From Bacteroidota bacterium (lineage in GTDB: Bacteria; Bacteroidota; Bacteroidia; JABEUT01): DNA of 51,629 bases. The notes under the pieces are model-generated. The model saw only the letters and a list, made by a program, of their open reading frames with translations, had not been told where the DNA came from and made no database searches. Shown here in pieces: positions 1 through 10,463 of the stretch (position 1 is its first letter; each line of letters begins with the position of its first letter). Made by a program: the position numbers and the translations under genes. The stretch lies in assembly GCA_013285655.1 (NCBI GenBank), contig JABDHI010000014.1, positions 1 through 51,629 on the forward strand, written 5' to 3'.

Positions 1-574
1 TATCAAGGTCGAGGTGGTTAGTAGGTTCATCCATTATTAAAAGCTGAGGCTCTTCAATAAGTACTCGTGCCAATGCAACGCGCTTTTTCTCTCCACCCGA
101 AAGTGAAGTTACTTTTTGCTGAAGGTGATGTATATTCAGTGAGGTAAGGATCTGCTTAACTTTATTTTCATAATTCCATGCATCATTGGCCTCTACCAAT
201 TCAATAGCTTCTTCCAATAGTTTTTGGTTCTCTGGCGAAGCATCCTCCTCGTGCTTTTCCATTGCAATTTCGTACTTGCTAATGGCCTTCTGCATTGCAT
301 TCTCTGAATGGAACAAAGCCTGATAGACGGTATCGCCTTCTCTGAAAGCAGGTTCCTGGTCTAAGAACGATATGCGAATATCATTACGGAAGGTTACTTG
401 TCCGGCATCAGCGATATCGTCTTTACTTAATATCCTAAGTAAAGTAGATTTGCCCGCGCCATTTCTGGCTACAAGCGCTACACGTTGCCCGTGTTCAATA
501 CCAAAACTTATTCCCGAAAATAATTGCTTATCGCCATAAGCTTTCGAAAGATTCTCAACAGATAATAGATTCAT
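1..574 (-). CDS. ABC-F family ATP-binding protein, N-terminal part (truncated by window edge)
   Basis: Missing from the ORF track because it runs off the edge. Reverse complement from ATG at 574 reads MNLLSVENLSKAYGDKQLFSGISFGIEHGQRVALVARNGAGKSTLLRILSK...LSGGEKKRVALARVLIEEPQLLIMDEPTNHLDL, with Walker A, ABC signature and Walker B typical of ABC-F. Confidence 0.9.
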   Translation of the reverse strand, partial: MNLLSVENLSKAYGDKQLFSGISFGIEHGQRVALVARNGAGKSTLLRILSKDDIADAGQVTFRNDIRISFLDQEPAFREGDTVYQALFHSENAMQKAISKYEIAMEKHEEDASPENQKLLEEAIELVEANDAWNYENKVKQILTSLNIHHLQQKVTSLSGGEKKRVALARVLIEEPQLLIMDEPTNHLDLD

Positions 575-770
575 AAGCGGCAAAGGTAGCCAGAATAGCT
601 CATATACCTAGAAGTTTTACAAATCCGCTATAAAGTACAGATAATATAATTCATTTACCATTTTATTCGTCAAATTATTCCTATATCTCAATAAGCGCCT
701 GCTATTTAGGGTATAAAAATGCTTAACAATTTTTAACAGCCTATCATACAAGCTCTTATAAATAGTCGAT

Positions 771-778
771 TATCTTTG
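771..778 (+). promoter_or_regulatory. Candidate Bacteroidota -7 element (TATCTTTG) upstream of moxR
   Basis: Matches TAnnTTTG, 25 nt before the ATG at 803; no clear -33 TTTG. Confidence 0.45.
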
Positions 779-802
779 CTATCCTTAAAACACTAAACTG
801 CT

Positions 803-1789
803 ATGGTAGATATAAAAGAATTAAATGAACGTATCCAGAAAGAGAGCGCCTTTGTTGACCTCCTTAACCTGGAAATGGAAAAAGTAATTGTAGGCCAGAA
901 GTATATGGTTGAAAGACTAATGGTTGGCCTGTTATCTAACGGACACATTTTATTGGAAGGTGTACCGGGCCTTGCTAAAACACTTGCCATTAAAACACTT
1001 TCATCTACTATCGATGCCAGCTTTAGCCGCATACAGTTTACACCTGACCTGTTACCTGCCGATTTAGTAGGTACCATGATATATAACCAGCGTAAGGAAG
1101 AATTTACCGTGCGCCAGGGACCAATTTTTGCAAACTTTATATTGGCCGATGAAATAAACCGTGCCCCTGCTAAGGTACAAAGTGCATTACTTGAGGCCAT
1201 GCAGGAACGCCAGGTAACTATTGGCGATACCACTTTCAAACTACCAGAACCTTTTTTAGTATTAGCAACCCAAAACCCTATTGAGCAGGAAGGTACATAT
1301 ATGCTACCGGAAGCTCAAGTAGATAGGTTTATGTTAAAGGTAGTTATCCACTACCCGTTAAAGGCTGATGAACAAAAAATTATGCGTCAGAACTTGGCAC
1401 AAGAATTCCCTCAACCGCAACATATATTGAAACCAGATGATATTACCCGCGCCCGTAAGCTGGTAAAGGAAGTATACATGGACGAGAAGATTGAGAAGTA
1501 TATATTAGATATTGTATTTGCTACACGTTCTCCTAAAGAATACAAGCTCGACAAATATGCTTCTATGATAAGTTACGGCGGATCGCCACGTGCTAGCATA
1601 AGCATGGCAATGGCAGCTAAAGCATATGCCTTTATTAAGCGCAGGGGCTATGTAATACCAGAGGACGTTCGTGCTATTTGCCACGATGTGTTACGCCACC
1701 GTATTGGCCTTACATACGAGGCAGAAGCTGAAAACATTACCAGTGAAATAATTATCACTGATATTTTAAATACAGTTGAAGTTCCTTAA
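803..1789 (+). CDS. MoxR family AAA+ ATPase
   Basis: GVPGLAKT Walker A, LADEINRAPAKVQSALLEAMQERQVT, LATQNPIEQEGTYMLPEAQVDRF motifs. Confidence 0.95.
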   Translation: MVDIKELNERIQKESAFVDLLNLEMEKVIVGQKYMVERLMVGLLSNGHILLEGVPGLAKTLAIKTLSSTIDASFSRIQFTPDLLPADLVGTMIYNQRKEEFTVRQGPIFANFILADEINRAPAKVQSALLEAMQERQVTIGDTTFKLPEPFLVLATQNPIEQEGTYMLPEAQVDRFMLKVVIHYPLKADEQKIMRQNLAQEFPQPQHILKPDDITRARKLVKEVYMDEKIEKYILDIVFATRSPKEYKLDKYASMISYGGSPRASISMAMAAKAYAFIKRRGYVIPEDVRAICHDVLRHRIGLTYEAEAENITSEIIITDILNTVEVP

Positions 1790-1825
1790 GCAAGCAGCTA
1801 TTTTATATTTCACTAATACTGCATT

Positions 1826-2695
1826 ATGGAAACAACCGAGCTATTAAAAAAAGTTAGAAAGATAGAGATCAAGACACGTGGACTCTCGCAGGAGCTTTTC
1901 TCCGGAGAGTATCATACTGCCTTTAAGGGCCGTGGTATGTCTTTCAGCGAGGTTCGTGAGTACCAGGTTGGTGATGAGATACGTACTATTGATTGGAACG
2001 TAACTGCACGTTTTGGCCACCCCTACATAAAAGTATTTGAAGAAGAACGTGAGTTGACCGTAATGCTTTTAGTTGACATAAGTGGCTCTGAAAGCTTTGG
2101 TACACGTAAACAGTTCAAACAAGATATGATAACTGAATTGTGTGCAGTACTTGCATTTTCAGCTATTCAGAATAATGATAAGATTGGCGTGATATTATTT
2201 TCCGATGGTATAGAATTATTCATTCCGCCTAAGAAAGGTAAATCGCACATACTCCGTATTATTCGCGAGTTGATCGAGTTTAAACCTAAAAGCACCAAGA
2301 CCAACATTACCCAGGCATTGCGCTATTTTACCAATGCAATTAAAAAGAAATGCATAGCCTTTGTAATATCCGACTTTATGGATACAGGCTATAGTGATGC
2401 ACTAAAGATTGCAGCAGGCAAGCATGATGTAATAGCATTACGTATTTACGATAAACATGAACGCGAATTGCCTGACATGGGCCTGATAAAAGTAAAAGAC
2501 TCTGAAACAGGTAATATAACCTGGCTCGATACATCAAGTAAGGAAGTACGAAATAAATACTATGCTGCAGTAAGAGAAAGAGAACAGGCAATGAAGGATA
2601 TTTTTATGCGCAGTGGTGTTGATACGGCAAGTATTGCTACCGACGAATCATATATTGTACCACTAAGTACATTATTTAAGAGCAGAGGCAAATGA
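1826..2695 (+). CDS. DUF58 domain-containing protein
   Basis: GMSFSEVREYQVGDEIRTIDWNVTAR motif of DUF58; VWA-like LVDISGSESFG; sits between moxR and bat genes. Confidence 0.92.
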   Translation: METTELLKKVRKIEIKTRGLSQELFSGEYHTAFKGRGMSFSEVREYQVGDEIRTIDWNVTARFGHPYIKVFEEERELTVMLLVDISGSESFGTRKQFKQDMITELCAVLAFSAIQNNDKIGVILFSDGIELFIPPKKGKSHILRIIRELIEFKPKSTKTNITQALRYFTNAIKKKCIAFVISDFMDTGYSDALKIAAGKHDVIALRIYDKHERELPDMGLIKVKDSETGNITWLDTSSKEVRNKYYAAVREREQAMKDIFMRSGVDTASIATDESYIVPLSTLFKSRGK

Positions 2696-3696
2696 AGACA
2701 GTAAGCAAACATATATACTTGTTAGTGGCATTGCTGGGGCTATGCTCCTTCTCTTCTATTGCTCAAAATGTAAGCGCCACTGCGGGAATTGACAGCACAT
2801 CTATACTCATAGGTAATCAGACTCACGTTCATATACGCGTTAATTACGATGCAAAAAATGCATCAACTAAAATTCAGTGGCCAATTATTGCTGACTCATT
2901 AGCTTCTAAAGTCCATGTGGTAAGTAAATCGAGGATAGATACTGTAACACCTGACCATAATAACCCCACTCAGAAATCATTAACCCAGGACTTAGTAATT
3001 ACATCTTTCGATTCAGGCTATTACGCCATTCCTCCATTTCAGTTTGTGGTAAATGGCGACACGGTTCATCCTATAATGACCGATGCCTTAATGATGCAGG
3101 TAAGAACAATGCCTGTTGATACCGCCAAAGGCTTTAGAGATATAAAGGGACCTATACAAGTGAAGTTCCCATTCATTATTATACTCATGTATATTGGTAT
3201 TGGGCTTGCAGTATTACTTGTAATTGTCCTGATTATTTTCCTCATCATTAAAAACAGGAAGAAAGGTGCCCCTGCTATTTTCGAGGTTAAAGCCCCTGTA
3301 GTTGACCCGGATGTGAAAGCCTTGAAGGCACTCGAAGAACTTGCATTAAAGAAATTATGGCAGGAAGGAAAAGTAAAAGAATACTATAGCGGCATATCTG
3401 ATATCCTTCGTATTTACCTTGATGATAGATATGGATTTGGAGCACTGGAAATGACCACTGATGAAATTATGTATGTATTGAGAAGAGTTAGCCTGGAGGA
3501 TATTTTGAAAATGAAACTGAATCAGATATTAGTTTTATCTGACCTGGTAAAGTTTGCAAAAGAACAACCTCTGCCAACAGAGAATGAAGCCATATTAAAC
3601 AGCGCCGTTGATTTCATAAAACAAAGCTTTGTTAAAGCAGAACCAGTTGCAGAAAACATAACGCCAGTACAACCTAATAATAATCCAGTAGCTTGA
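2692..3696 (+). CDS. Bat-operon membrane protein (signal peptide, Ig-like region, one TM helix)
   Basis: N-terminal signal, TM segment FIIILMYIGIGLAVLLVIVLIIFLII, overlaps the preceding gene by 4 nt. Confidence 0.75.
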   Translation: MKTVSKHIYLLVALLGLCSFSSIAQNVSATAGIDSTSILIGNQTHVHIRVNYDAKNASTKIQWPIIADSLASKVHVVSKSRIDTVTPDHNNPTQKSLTQDLVITSFDSGYYAIPPFQFVVNGDTVHPIMTDALMMQVRTMPVDTAKGFRDIKGPIQVKFPFIIILMYIGIGLAVLLVIVLIIFLIIKNRKKGAPAIFEVKAPVVDPDVKALKALEELALKKLWQEGKVKEYYSGISDILRIYLDDRYGFGALEMTTDEIMYVLRRVSLEDILKMKLNQILVLSDLVKFAKEQPLPTENEAILNSAVDFIKQSFVKAEPVAENITPVQPNNNPVA

Positions 3697-4706
3697 ACTT
3701 CATAAACAACATAACCTTTGCGCACCCGGGGCTATTGTGGCTACTAACAATTATACCATTGTTGGTTACGTTCTATGTTTTCAGAAACAATTATACGGTA
3801 GCCGATATTTCTATTCCATTGCCATGGGGAACAGGGGCGATGCCAAAAATACGCACCTACAAGAATTACCTGCGTCATTCATTATTCGGACTACGCATGT
3901 TGGTGGTAGCACTGCTTATAGTAATAATTGCCCGCCCGCAATCGAGCACTAGCTGGAAGAATGTTACAAGCGAGGGTATTGATATTATTATAGCACTCGA
4001 TATTTCTGGGAGTATGTTATCGAAGGACTTTAGCCCTAACCGTGTTGAAGCAGCAAAATCTATTGCTTCTAATTTTATTGATAGCCGTCCCGCCGATAAA
4101 ATAGGGCTAGTGATATTCAGTGGCCAGGCATTTACACAATGCCCACTTACAACAGATCATGCCGTAATTAAGAACTTATTTGCACAGGTACACACAGGCA
4201 TGATTGCTGATGGTACTGCCATTGGTGATGGATTAGCCACAGCGGTAAATAGGATTAAAGACGATAAAGTAAAAAGTAAAGTAGTGATATTGCTGACCGA
4301 TGGTGTAAATAATATGGGGTCTGTTGCCCCTTTAACCGCTGCCGAAATAGCTAAGGTCTTCGGAATACGTGTGTATACTATAGGTATTGGCACTAAGGGC
4401 AAAGCGCTCACACCAGTTTCAATGATGCCCGATGGAACATACCAATATGCTTTACAGGATGTAGAGATAGATGAAGCCCTACTGCAACAAATTGCAAATG
4501 GTACGGGTGGAAAATATTTCAGAGCAACAGACAATGAAAGCCTTGCTAAGATATACAAGGAGATTGATAAGATGGAGAAATCGAAAATTGAAGAAAGGGA
4601 TTACACTGACAGGTCGGAAGAGTTTATGCCATTTGCCATTGCAGCTGCATTAATACTTGCATTAGAGATATTATTAAAGAATACCATTTTTAAAACCGTA
4701 CCTTAA
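3693..4706 (+). CDS. batA: BatA-like VWA domain membrane protein
   Basis: MIDAS motif DIIIALDISGSMLSKDFSPNRVEAAK; TTG start overlaps the upstream stop (TTGA). Confidence 0.88.
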   Translation: MNFINNITFAHPGLLWLLTIIPLLVTFYVFRNNYTVADISIPLPWGTGAMPKIRTYKNYLRHSLFGLRMLVVALLIVIIARPQSSTSWKNVTSEGIDIIIALDISGSMLSKDFSPNRVEAAKSIASNFIDSRPADKIGLVIFSGQAFTQCPLTTDHAVIKNLFAQVHTGMIADGTAIGDGLATAVNRIKDDKVKSKVVILLTDGVNNMGSVAPLTAAEIAKVFGIRVYTIGIGTKGKALTPVSMMPDGTYQYALQDVEIDEALLQQIANGTGGKYFRATDNESLAKIYKEIDKMEKSKIEERDYTDRSEEFMPFAIAAALILALEILLKNTIFKTVP

Positions 4707-5758
4707 TGTTACAACTGGCACATAAAATATACTTCTATGCATTGGCATTTGTGCCTGTTGCCATATTGGTGTATTGGCTGGCTTTGTATATACGGAAGAA
4801 AAAAATCAAGAGCTTTGCTGAAGCTTCGCTTTTTAAAAGACTTGCTCCGGAAAGTTCGCTTGGTAAAAAGAATTTGAAGTTCATCTTATCTATTGTAGCT
4901 GTTACCTTTATCATATTTGCCATTATCGATCCTGAAATTGGCTCTCATCTTGAAACCGTTGACCGCAAAGGATCAGACATTGTAATTTGCCTTGATGTGT
5001 CGAATAGTATGAATGCGCAGGATATTTCGCCAAGCAGGTTGGAACGTGCAAAAGAAGATATTGAAAAATTGATTGGCGAACTACAGGGCGACAGGATAGG
5101 AATAGTAGTTTTTGCAGGGCAGCCTTTTGTGCAGTTACCAATTACAACCGATTACGGAGCCGCTAAAATGTTTCTTCAAACCATAAATACCAATATGGTT
5201 CCGGTGCAGGGTACTGCTATCGGTTCCGCATTAAATATGTCTACCGACCTGCTTACCCAACAAAATAATGCTGAAGCAAGAAGTAAATCGATAATACTAA
5301 TTACTGATGGCGAGAACTTTGAAGATGATGCCATTGCAGCAGCAAAAGCAGCAGCGGATAAAGGTATTGTTATACATACCATAGCTATGGGTTCTGCCGA
5401 AGGTGCTCCTATCCCACTCTATACCAATGGACAGCAAACTGGTTTTATGAAGGACAGAGAAGGGAATACGGTTGTAACCAAGCTCGATATTAATGTAACA
5501 CAACAAATTGCTGCAGCCGGTGGTGGAACATGCGTAAGGGCATCTACTTCGGATGCAGGCCTTGGAACCATTTTAAGCCAGATACGAAAAATGGGAAAGA
5601 AACTTGTTGAAGAAAAAGTTTATAGAGATTATGAAGAACAATATGAGCTATTTATTATTCCGGCCTTATTAATTTTGCTGCTTGATATATTTATTACCGA
5701 AAGAAAGACAAAATGGTATCACCAGTTAAACCTATTTGGATCCACGAATGAAAATTAA
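4706..5758 (+). CDS. batB: BatB-like VWA domain membrane protein
   Basis: DIVICLDVSNSMNAQDISPSRLERAK; TAATG overlap with the upstream gene. Confidence 0.88.
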   Translation: MLQLAHKIYFYALAFVPVAILVYWLALYIRKKKIKSFAEASLFKRLAPESSLGKKNLKFILSIVAVTFIIFAIIDPEIGSHLETVDRKGSDIVICLDVSNSMNAQDISPSRLERAKEDIEKLIGELQGDRIGIVVFAGQPFVQLPITTDYGAAKMFLQTINTNMVPVQGTAIGSALNMSTDLLTQQNNAEARSKSIILITDGENFEDDAIAAAKAAADKGIVIHTIAMGSAEGAPIPLYTNGQQTGFMKDREGNTVVTKLDINVTQQIAAAGGGTCVRASTSDAGLGTILSQIRKMGKKLVEEKVYRDYEEQYELFIIPALLILLLDIFITERKTKWYHQLNLFGSTNEN

Positions 5759-6452
5759 GGGATTGACATATAGTTTGCTAGTGGCTTCTGTATTATTAGG
5801 AGCGAATGTTGGCTTTGCGCAACAAGGCGACGTGCATTTACATAAAGGTAACCAGGACTATGCTGCTAAGGACTACAAATCGGCTGCAGAAGAATATCAA
5901 AAAGCGCTGAGTGACAAATCGGCTGCAGTGCAAGGTAAGTTTAACCTGGGTGATGCGTATTATAAACAAGGCCAGTATGATCAGGCTGTAGAGCAATATA
6001 AGGAAGCCTTATCAATGACGAAGGATCAAGCATTAGTGGCCCATGCTTACCATAATATTGGCAACTCGCTGCTTAGTCAAAAGAAATTTGAAGAAAGTAT
6101 AAAGGCATACGAAAACGCTTTATATAACAACTGCAAGGATAACGATACCCGTTATAACTTAGCTTACGCCCAGGCCATGTTGGAACATAAAAAGCAACAA
6201 CAAAAACAGCAACAACAGAAACAGCAAGATCAAAAGCAGAACCAAAAAGACCAGCAAAAACAGAACAAGGATCAAGACAAGCAAAACAAAGATCAGCAGA
6301 AGAAAGACGAGCAAGAACAACAGAAGAATCAAATATCGAAACAAGATGCTCAACGCATGTTAGATGCATTGAATAACGACGAAAAGAACTTACAGGATAA
6401 ATTACAAAAGAAGAAAGCAGTAGGCCAAAAAGAAATTGAAAAGAACTGGTAA
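5748..6452 (+). CDS. batC: BatC-like TPR protein with Q/K-rich C-terminus
   Basis: TPR repeats (NLGDAYYKQGQYDQAVEQYKEAL). ORF track starts at 5736; the ATG at 5748, overlapping the end of batB, gives MKIKGLTYSLLVASVLLGANVGFAQ, a good signal peptide. Confidence 0.82.
   Translation: MKIKGLTYSLLVASVLLGANVGFAQQGDVHLHKGNQDYAAKDYKSAAEEYQKALSDKSAAVQGKFNLGDAYYKQGQYDQAVEQYKEALSMTKDQALVAHAYHNIGNSLLSQKKFEESIKAYENALYNNCKDNDTRYNLAYAQAMLEHKKQQQKQQQQKQQDQKQNQKDQQKQNKDQDKQNKDQQKKDEQEQQKNQISKQDAQRMLDALNNDEKNLQDKLQKKKAVGQKEIEKNW
6181..6330 (+). repeat. Low-complexity Gln/Lys-rich coding repeat
   Basis: Encodes KKQQQKQQQQKQQDQKQNQKDQQKQNKDQDKQNKDQQKKDEQEQQKNQ. Confidence 0.9.
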
Positions 6453-6453
6453 A

Positions 6454-8286
6454 GTGAAAAGGAATAAATTAAAATATCTTTTGTTTGTTGTAATTGCTTT
6501 AGCAGGTTGCTTTAACCTGTATGCTCAAGATTTCACTGCTACGGTTTCAAAATCAACCGTTGGTGTTGGTGAGCAATTTCAGATAGACTTTACATTGAAT
6601 GGAAATGGCAGCAACTTTGCACCTCCTTCTTTCTCTGATTTTCAAAATGCAGGGGGCCCTTTTCAATCCTCAAGTTTTCAATCTGTGAATGGTGTTAACT
6701 CACAATCTATTACGCTTACTTACGTATTAATACCCCATAAAGAAGGAACTTTTACTATAGGCTCCGCTACTATTCATTCGGGAGGAAAAACACTTAGCTC
6801 AAACCCTATAACTATTAAAGTTGTTAAAGGTGGGGCGGCACAACAGCAACAGCAGAATAGCACTGCAAAACAAGGAAGCAACTCTCAGCAAGGCGGAATG
6901 AGTGATGCTCAGTTAAAACAAAACCTGTTTATACGTGTATTGCCAGAGAAAACAAAAGTGTATTTAGGCGAAGCCATTCCAATTACTGTAAAGGTTTATA
7001 CCCGTGTTGATTTACAAGCCTTCCAGGATGCAACCATGCCTGATTACACCGGTTTCTATTGTGAAAATGTTCCACAAAAGGGGCAGTTCGCCACTGAACG
7101 TGAAGTTGTGAACGGAGTTCCTTACCAGGCAATTGTATTCAAGCAAAGTGTGATATTCCCTCAACACTCAGGCAAATTAAAAATTGACCCCGCTACGGCA
7201 CAATGTGTAGTGCTGGAACGTGTAAAGAATACAGACCCTAACGATATTTTCGGCCAGTTTTTTGGTTCAGCTAAGAAAGTTGTTTATAATATTAAAAGCG
7301 AACCTGTCACTATTGATGTAATGCCTTTACCTGCTACTGACAAACCTTTCTCAGGTATGGTAGGACACATTACTATAAAAAGCACCTTAGATAAAAGCAG
7401 CGTTAAAGCAAATGATGCCGTTAACGTAAATGTTACTGTTAGTGGAGATGGAGAATTAAAGCTTATAGATTCTATTCCGTTCAAATTCCCAACCGATTTT
7501 GACCATTATGATGCCAAAATAAATGACCATTTAAATATAACCCCAACCGGTGTTAGTGGTTCACGTAGCTTTAGCTATTTAATTATTCCTCGTCACCAGG
7601 GCAATTATAAAATACCTGCAGTTGACTTTACTTATTTCGATCCGAATAAAAAATCATACGTTACACTGAACATACCCGAAATGGCACTTGATGTAGCTAA
7701 GGGTGATAATAATAGTGCCGCAGTTACTATGAACACATCCGTTAACAAGGAAGATGTAAAGGTGTTAGCAAGTGATATACGTTACATCCATACCGGGCAT
7801 TTGCCTGCATACCAGTCTGATGATTACTTCCTATACTCAGTACCCTTTTATGCCGGAGTATTTGCGCCGCTATTAGGTTTTATAGGATTCTTTTTTGTAC
7901 GCAAACGCTATGTTGAATTACACCAGGATACTGTTGGTTTAAAACAGCGTGGTGCAACACGTATGGCAAAGAAAAGACTCAAGGCAGCCAACAATTTTAT
8001 TGCATCGAATAACAAAGAGAAATTTTATGATGAGTTGCATACTGCGATAAACAGTTATTTGAGCGATAAATTCACCATACCGGTAGCAGATCTTTCGAGA
8101 GATACGATTACAGGCAAGCTGACCGAGAAGAAAGTCAGTCCTGAAACATTGCAACAACTTTCTACAGTACTAGACAATTGCGAGTTTGCCCGTTATGCCC
8201 CAGCATCGGTTACCGGCAACCTTACTGAAGTATATAATTCGACCGTTACATTAATTACTAAACTGGAAGATGAAATTGCGCGCTAA
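6454..8286 (+). CDS. batD: BatD (oxygen tolerance) protein
   Basis: Signal peptide, FTATVSKSTVGVGEQFQIDFTLNG N-terminus, TM near C-terminus, position in bat operon. ORF track uses TTG at 6436; GTG at 6454 (MKRNKLKYLLF) is more plausible. Confidence 0.87.
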   Translation: MKRNKLKYLLFVVIALAGCFNLYAQDFTATVSKSTVGVGEQFQIDFTLNGNGSNFAPPSFSDFQNAGGPFQSSSFQSVNGVNSQSITLTYVLIPHKEGTFTIGSATIHSGGKTLSSNPITIKVVKGGAAQQQQQNSTAKQGSNSQQGGMSDAQLKQNLFIRVLPEKTKVYLGEAIPITVKVYTRVDLQAFQDATMPDYTGFYCENVPQKGQFATEREVVNGVPYQAIVFKQSVIFPQHSGKLKIDPATAQCVVLERVKNTDPNDIFGQFFGSAKKVVYNIKSEPVTIDVMPLPATDKPFSGMVGHITIKSTLDKSSVKANDAVNVNVTVSGDGELKLIDSIPFKFPTDFDHYDAKINDHLNITPTGVSGSRSFSYLIIPRHQGNYKIPAVDFTYFDPNKKSYVTLNIPEMALDVAKGDNNSAAVTMNTSVNKEDVKVLASDIRYIHTGHLPAYQSDDYFLYSVPFYAGVFAPLLGFIGFFFVRKRYVELHQDTVGLKQRGATRMAKKRLKAANNFIASNNKEKFYDELHTAINSYLSDKFTIPVADLSRDTITGKLTEKKVSPETLQQLSTVLDNCEFARYAPASVTGNLTEVYNSTVTLITKLEDEIAR

Positions 8287-9034
8287 CATACTAGGCTTGT
8301 TCTTTGCGCTTGCATTATGTTTTAATGCAAAGGCATCTGCACCGTATGTTGTATTGGATAGCGGTAACGCTGCCTATGCCAATGGCCATTACGAAAAAGC
8401 TATTTCGTGTTATACCAATTTTATAAAAGATGGGTACGAATCATCACAAGCCTATTATAATATGGGTAATTGTTATTACCGCTTGGGAGATTATGCCAAG
8501 GCCATTTTGAATTATGAAAAAGCAAAGAAGCTAAATCCTTCTGATGCAGATGTACAGTTCAATTTACAATTAGCGAACTTAAAAACAGTTGACAAGATAA
8601 GCCCCGATTCTTCTATGTTCCTGAGTAACTGGTGGCATAATTTTGCAGATATGTTCTCAGAAAAAGGATGGGGCATATTATGTATTTCATTCTTACTAAT
8701 TGGCTTGTTATGTATTGTAGGGTATATGACATCGGGCAACCTTGTTATACGTCAAATAGGTTTTTGGGGCGGCGTATTGTTCTTAGCTTTTAGCTTAGGG
8801 TCTTTTGCCTTATCGCGCGAACAGTATATCATTCTCAATTCGCACGATACGGCTATTGTAATGAGCGGAAGCATAACCGTTAAGGGCTCGCCCGATGAAA
8901 ATGCTACGCAATTATTTGTTATACACGAAGGTGCCAAGGTATCTATCGTTAAGTCCGAAGGTATTTGGACCGAAATAAAACTGGCCAATGGCAATCAGGG
9001 CTGGCTTCACACTTCTGATATAGAAGCAATCTAA
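8270..9034 (+). CDS. batE: BatE-like TPR plus bacterial SH3-like domain protein
   Basis: TPR (YYNMGNCYYRLGDYAKAILNYEKAKKLNPSDADVQFNL), TM pair, C-terminal SH3-like VKGSPDENATQLFVIHEGAKVSI...WLHTSDIEAI. Confidence 0.85.
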   Translation: MKLRANILGLFFALALCFNAKASAPYVVLDSGNAAYANGHYEKAISCYTNFIKDGYESSQAYYNMGNCYYRLGDYAKAILNYEKAKKLNPSDADVQFNLQLANLKTVDKISPDSSMFLSNWWHNFADMFSEKGWGILCISFLLIGLLCIVGYMTSGNLVIRQIGFWGGVLFLAFSLGSFALSREQYIILNSHDTAIVMSGSITVKGSPDENATQLFVIHEGAKVSIVKSEGIWTEIKLANGNQGWLHTSDIEAI

Positions 9035-9085
9035 AAAAGTAAGCGAATTTATTCTTAGCTTTATACCCTAAAGCAGCATTTGTTT

Positions 9086-10405
9086 ATGGGTTCGGCATTA
9101 CTCTTAATTATTGGTATTGGTGCAGGTATTGCAATAGGTTATTTCTTTTTGAAAGCAAGCCTTTTGAAGGATAGTATCTCAAAAAGCGATATTGATCAAC
9201 GTTATGTTTTACGCGAAATAAACAATGAAACTATTGATCGTTTAAAAAAGACAGAAGAAGCGCTAAGAGTAGCCAATGAGAAAATACTCGAGCTGAGTAC
9301 GCGCAACGCTACCTTAACAAACGAAAAAGATAATCTTGCCCAGCAGTTTGGCAGCTTTAAAAAAGAAATTGAGGACCTTCATATACAATCGCAACAACAG
9401 TTCGAGAACCTGGCCGCCAAAATATTAGAAGAAAAGAGTAAGAAGTTTGTTGAGCAGAACCAGCAGAACATGGGCGAATTGCTTAACCCGTTACGCGAGC
9501 GCATAAAAGAGTTCCATGATAAGGTTGATAAGGCATACAATGCAGAATCGGCTGAAAGAAATACACTAAAAGGTGAAATAAAACAGTTGGTAGAGCTTAA
9601 CCAAAAAATAAGCCAGGAAGCCAACAACCTTGCCACTGCTTTAAAAGGTGACAATAAAAAGCAGGGTAACTGGGGAGAGATAATATTAGAGAAAGTATTG
9701 GAACGTTCTGGCCTTGAAAAGGGGCGGGAATATGAAGTGCAGCATAGCATTACCGATGCAGAAGGTAACCGTTACCAGCCTGACGTAATTATATTTTTAC
9801 CCGGAGAGAAACATATTATTGTCGATTCGAAAGTATCACTTACTGCTTATGAGCTTTTTGTAAACACGCCTGATATTGAGGAAGAAGTAAAAAAGGCCCA
9901 TCTGGCACGTCACGTATCATCGGTAAAGAAACACATTGACGAACTCAGCAAAAAGAATTATCAGGGCCTACAAGGAATGAACAGTCCTGACTTTGTGCTT
10001 TTATTTATGCCTATAGAATCATCATTCAGCATAGCTATACAGGCAGACAATGAATTATTCAACTACGCCTGGGGTAAGAAGATCGTTATCGTAAGCCCTT
10101 CTACCCTATTGGCTACATTGCATACCATTGTATCGATGTGGAAACAAGAAAAGCAGGCAAGACACGTATTTGAAATTGCGGAAGAAAGTGGCAAACTTTA
10201 TGATAAATTCTGTGGCCTTATTGAAGATTTGATCTTGGTTGGCCAACGTATGGAATCGGCTAAGAAAAGCTACGACGAAGCCATGAAAAAAGCATCGAGC
10301 GGCCCGGGTAATATTGTTAAACGCATTCAGAACATTAAAGACCTTGGCGCCAAGACCACTAAAGCCCTGCCTGACAGCCTGGTAAGTCGTTCGTTAGAAG
10401 AATAA
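9086..10405 (+). CDS. rmuC: DNA recombination protein RmuC
   Basis: N-terminal TM, coiled coil, then GNWGEIILEKVLERSGLEKGREYEVQ...PDVIIFLPGEKHIIVDSKVSLTAYE. ATG at 9086 preferred over the track start at 9080. Confidence 0.95.
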   Translation: MGSALLLIIGIGAGIAIGYFFLKASLLKDSISKSDIDQRYVLREINNETIDRLKKTEEALRVANEKILELSTRNATLTNEKDNLAQQFGSFKKEIEDLHIQSQQQFENLAAKILEEKSKKFVEQNQQNMGELLNPLRERIKEFHDKVDKAYNAESAERNTLKGEIKQLVELNQKISQEANNLATALKGDNKKQGNWGEIILEKVLERSGLEKGREYEVQHSITDAEGNRYQPDVIIFLPGEKHIIVDSKVSLTAYELFVNTPDIEEEVKKAHLARHVSSVKKHIDELSKKNYQGLQGMNSPDFVLLFMPIESSFSIAIQADNELFNYAWGKKIVIVSPSTLLATLHTIVSMWKQEKQARHVFEIAEESGKLYDKFCGLIEDLILVGQRMESAKKSYDEAMKKASSGPGNIVKRIQNIKDLGAKTTKALPDSLVSRSLEE

Positions 10406-10438
10406 CAACTGCATACTAATTTTACCACTACATTCGTT

Positions 10439-10446
10439 TATATTTG
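10439..10446 (+). promoter_or_regulatory. Candidate Bacteroidota -7 element (TATATTTG)
   Basis: TAnnTTTG match 18 nt before the GWxTD gene start. Confidence 0.4.
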
Positions 10447-10463
10447 TATAGTATTTTAGCTGT

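Noticed and set aside
793-1239. 148-aa minus-strand ORF
   Set aside because: Antisense shadow of moxR; low-complexity Ser/Thr/Arg-rich translation with no family resemblance.
4157-4558. 133-aa minus-strand ORF
   Set aside because: Antisense to batA; composition typical of a shadow frame.
6159-6353. Leu/Val-rich minus-strand ORF looking like a transmembrane protein
   Set aside because: Artefact of reading the Q/K-rich batC repeat on the other strand.
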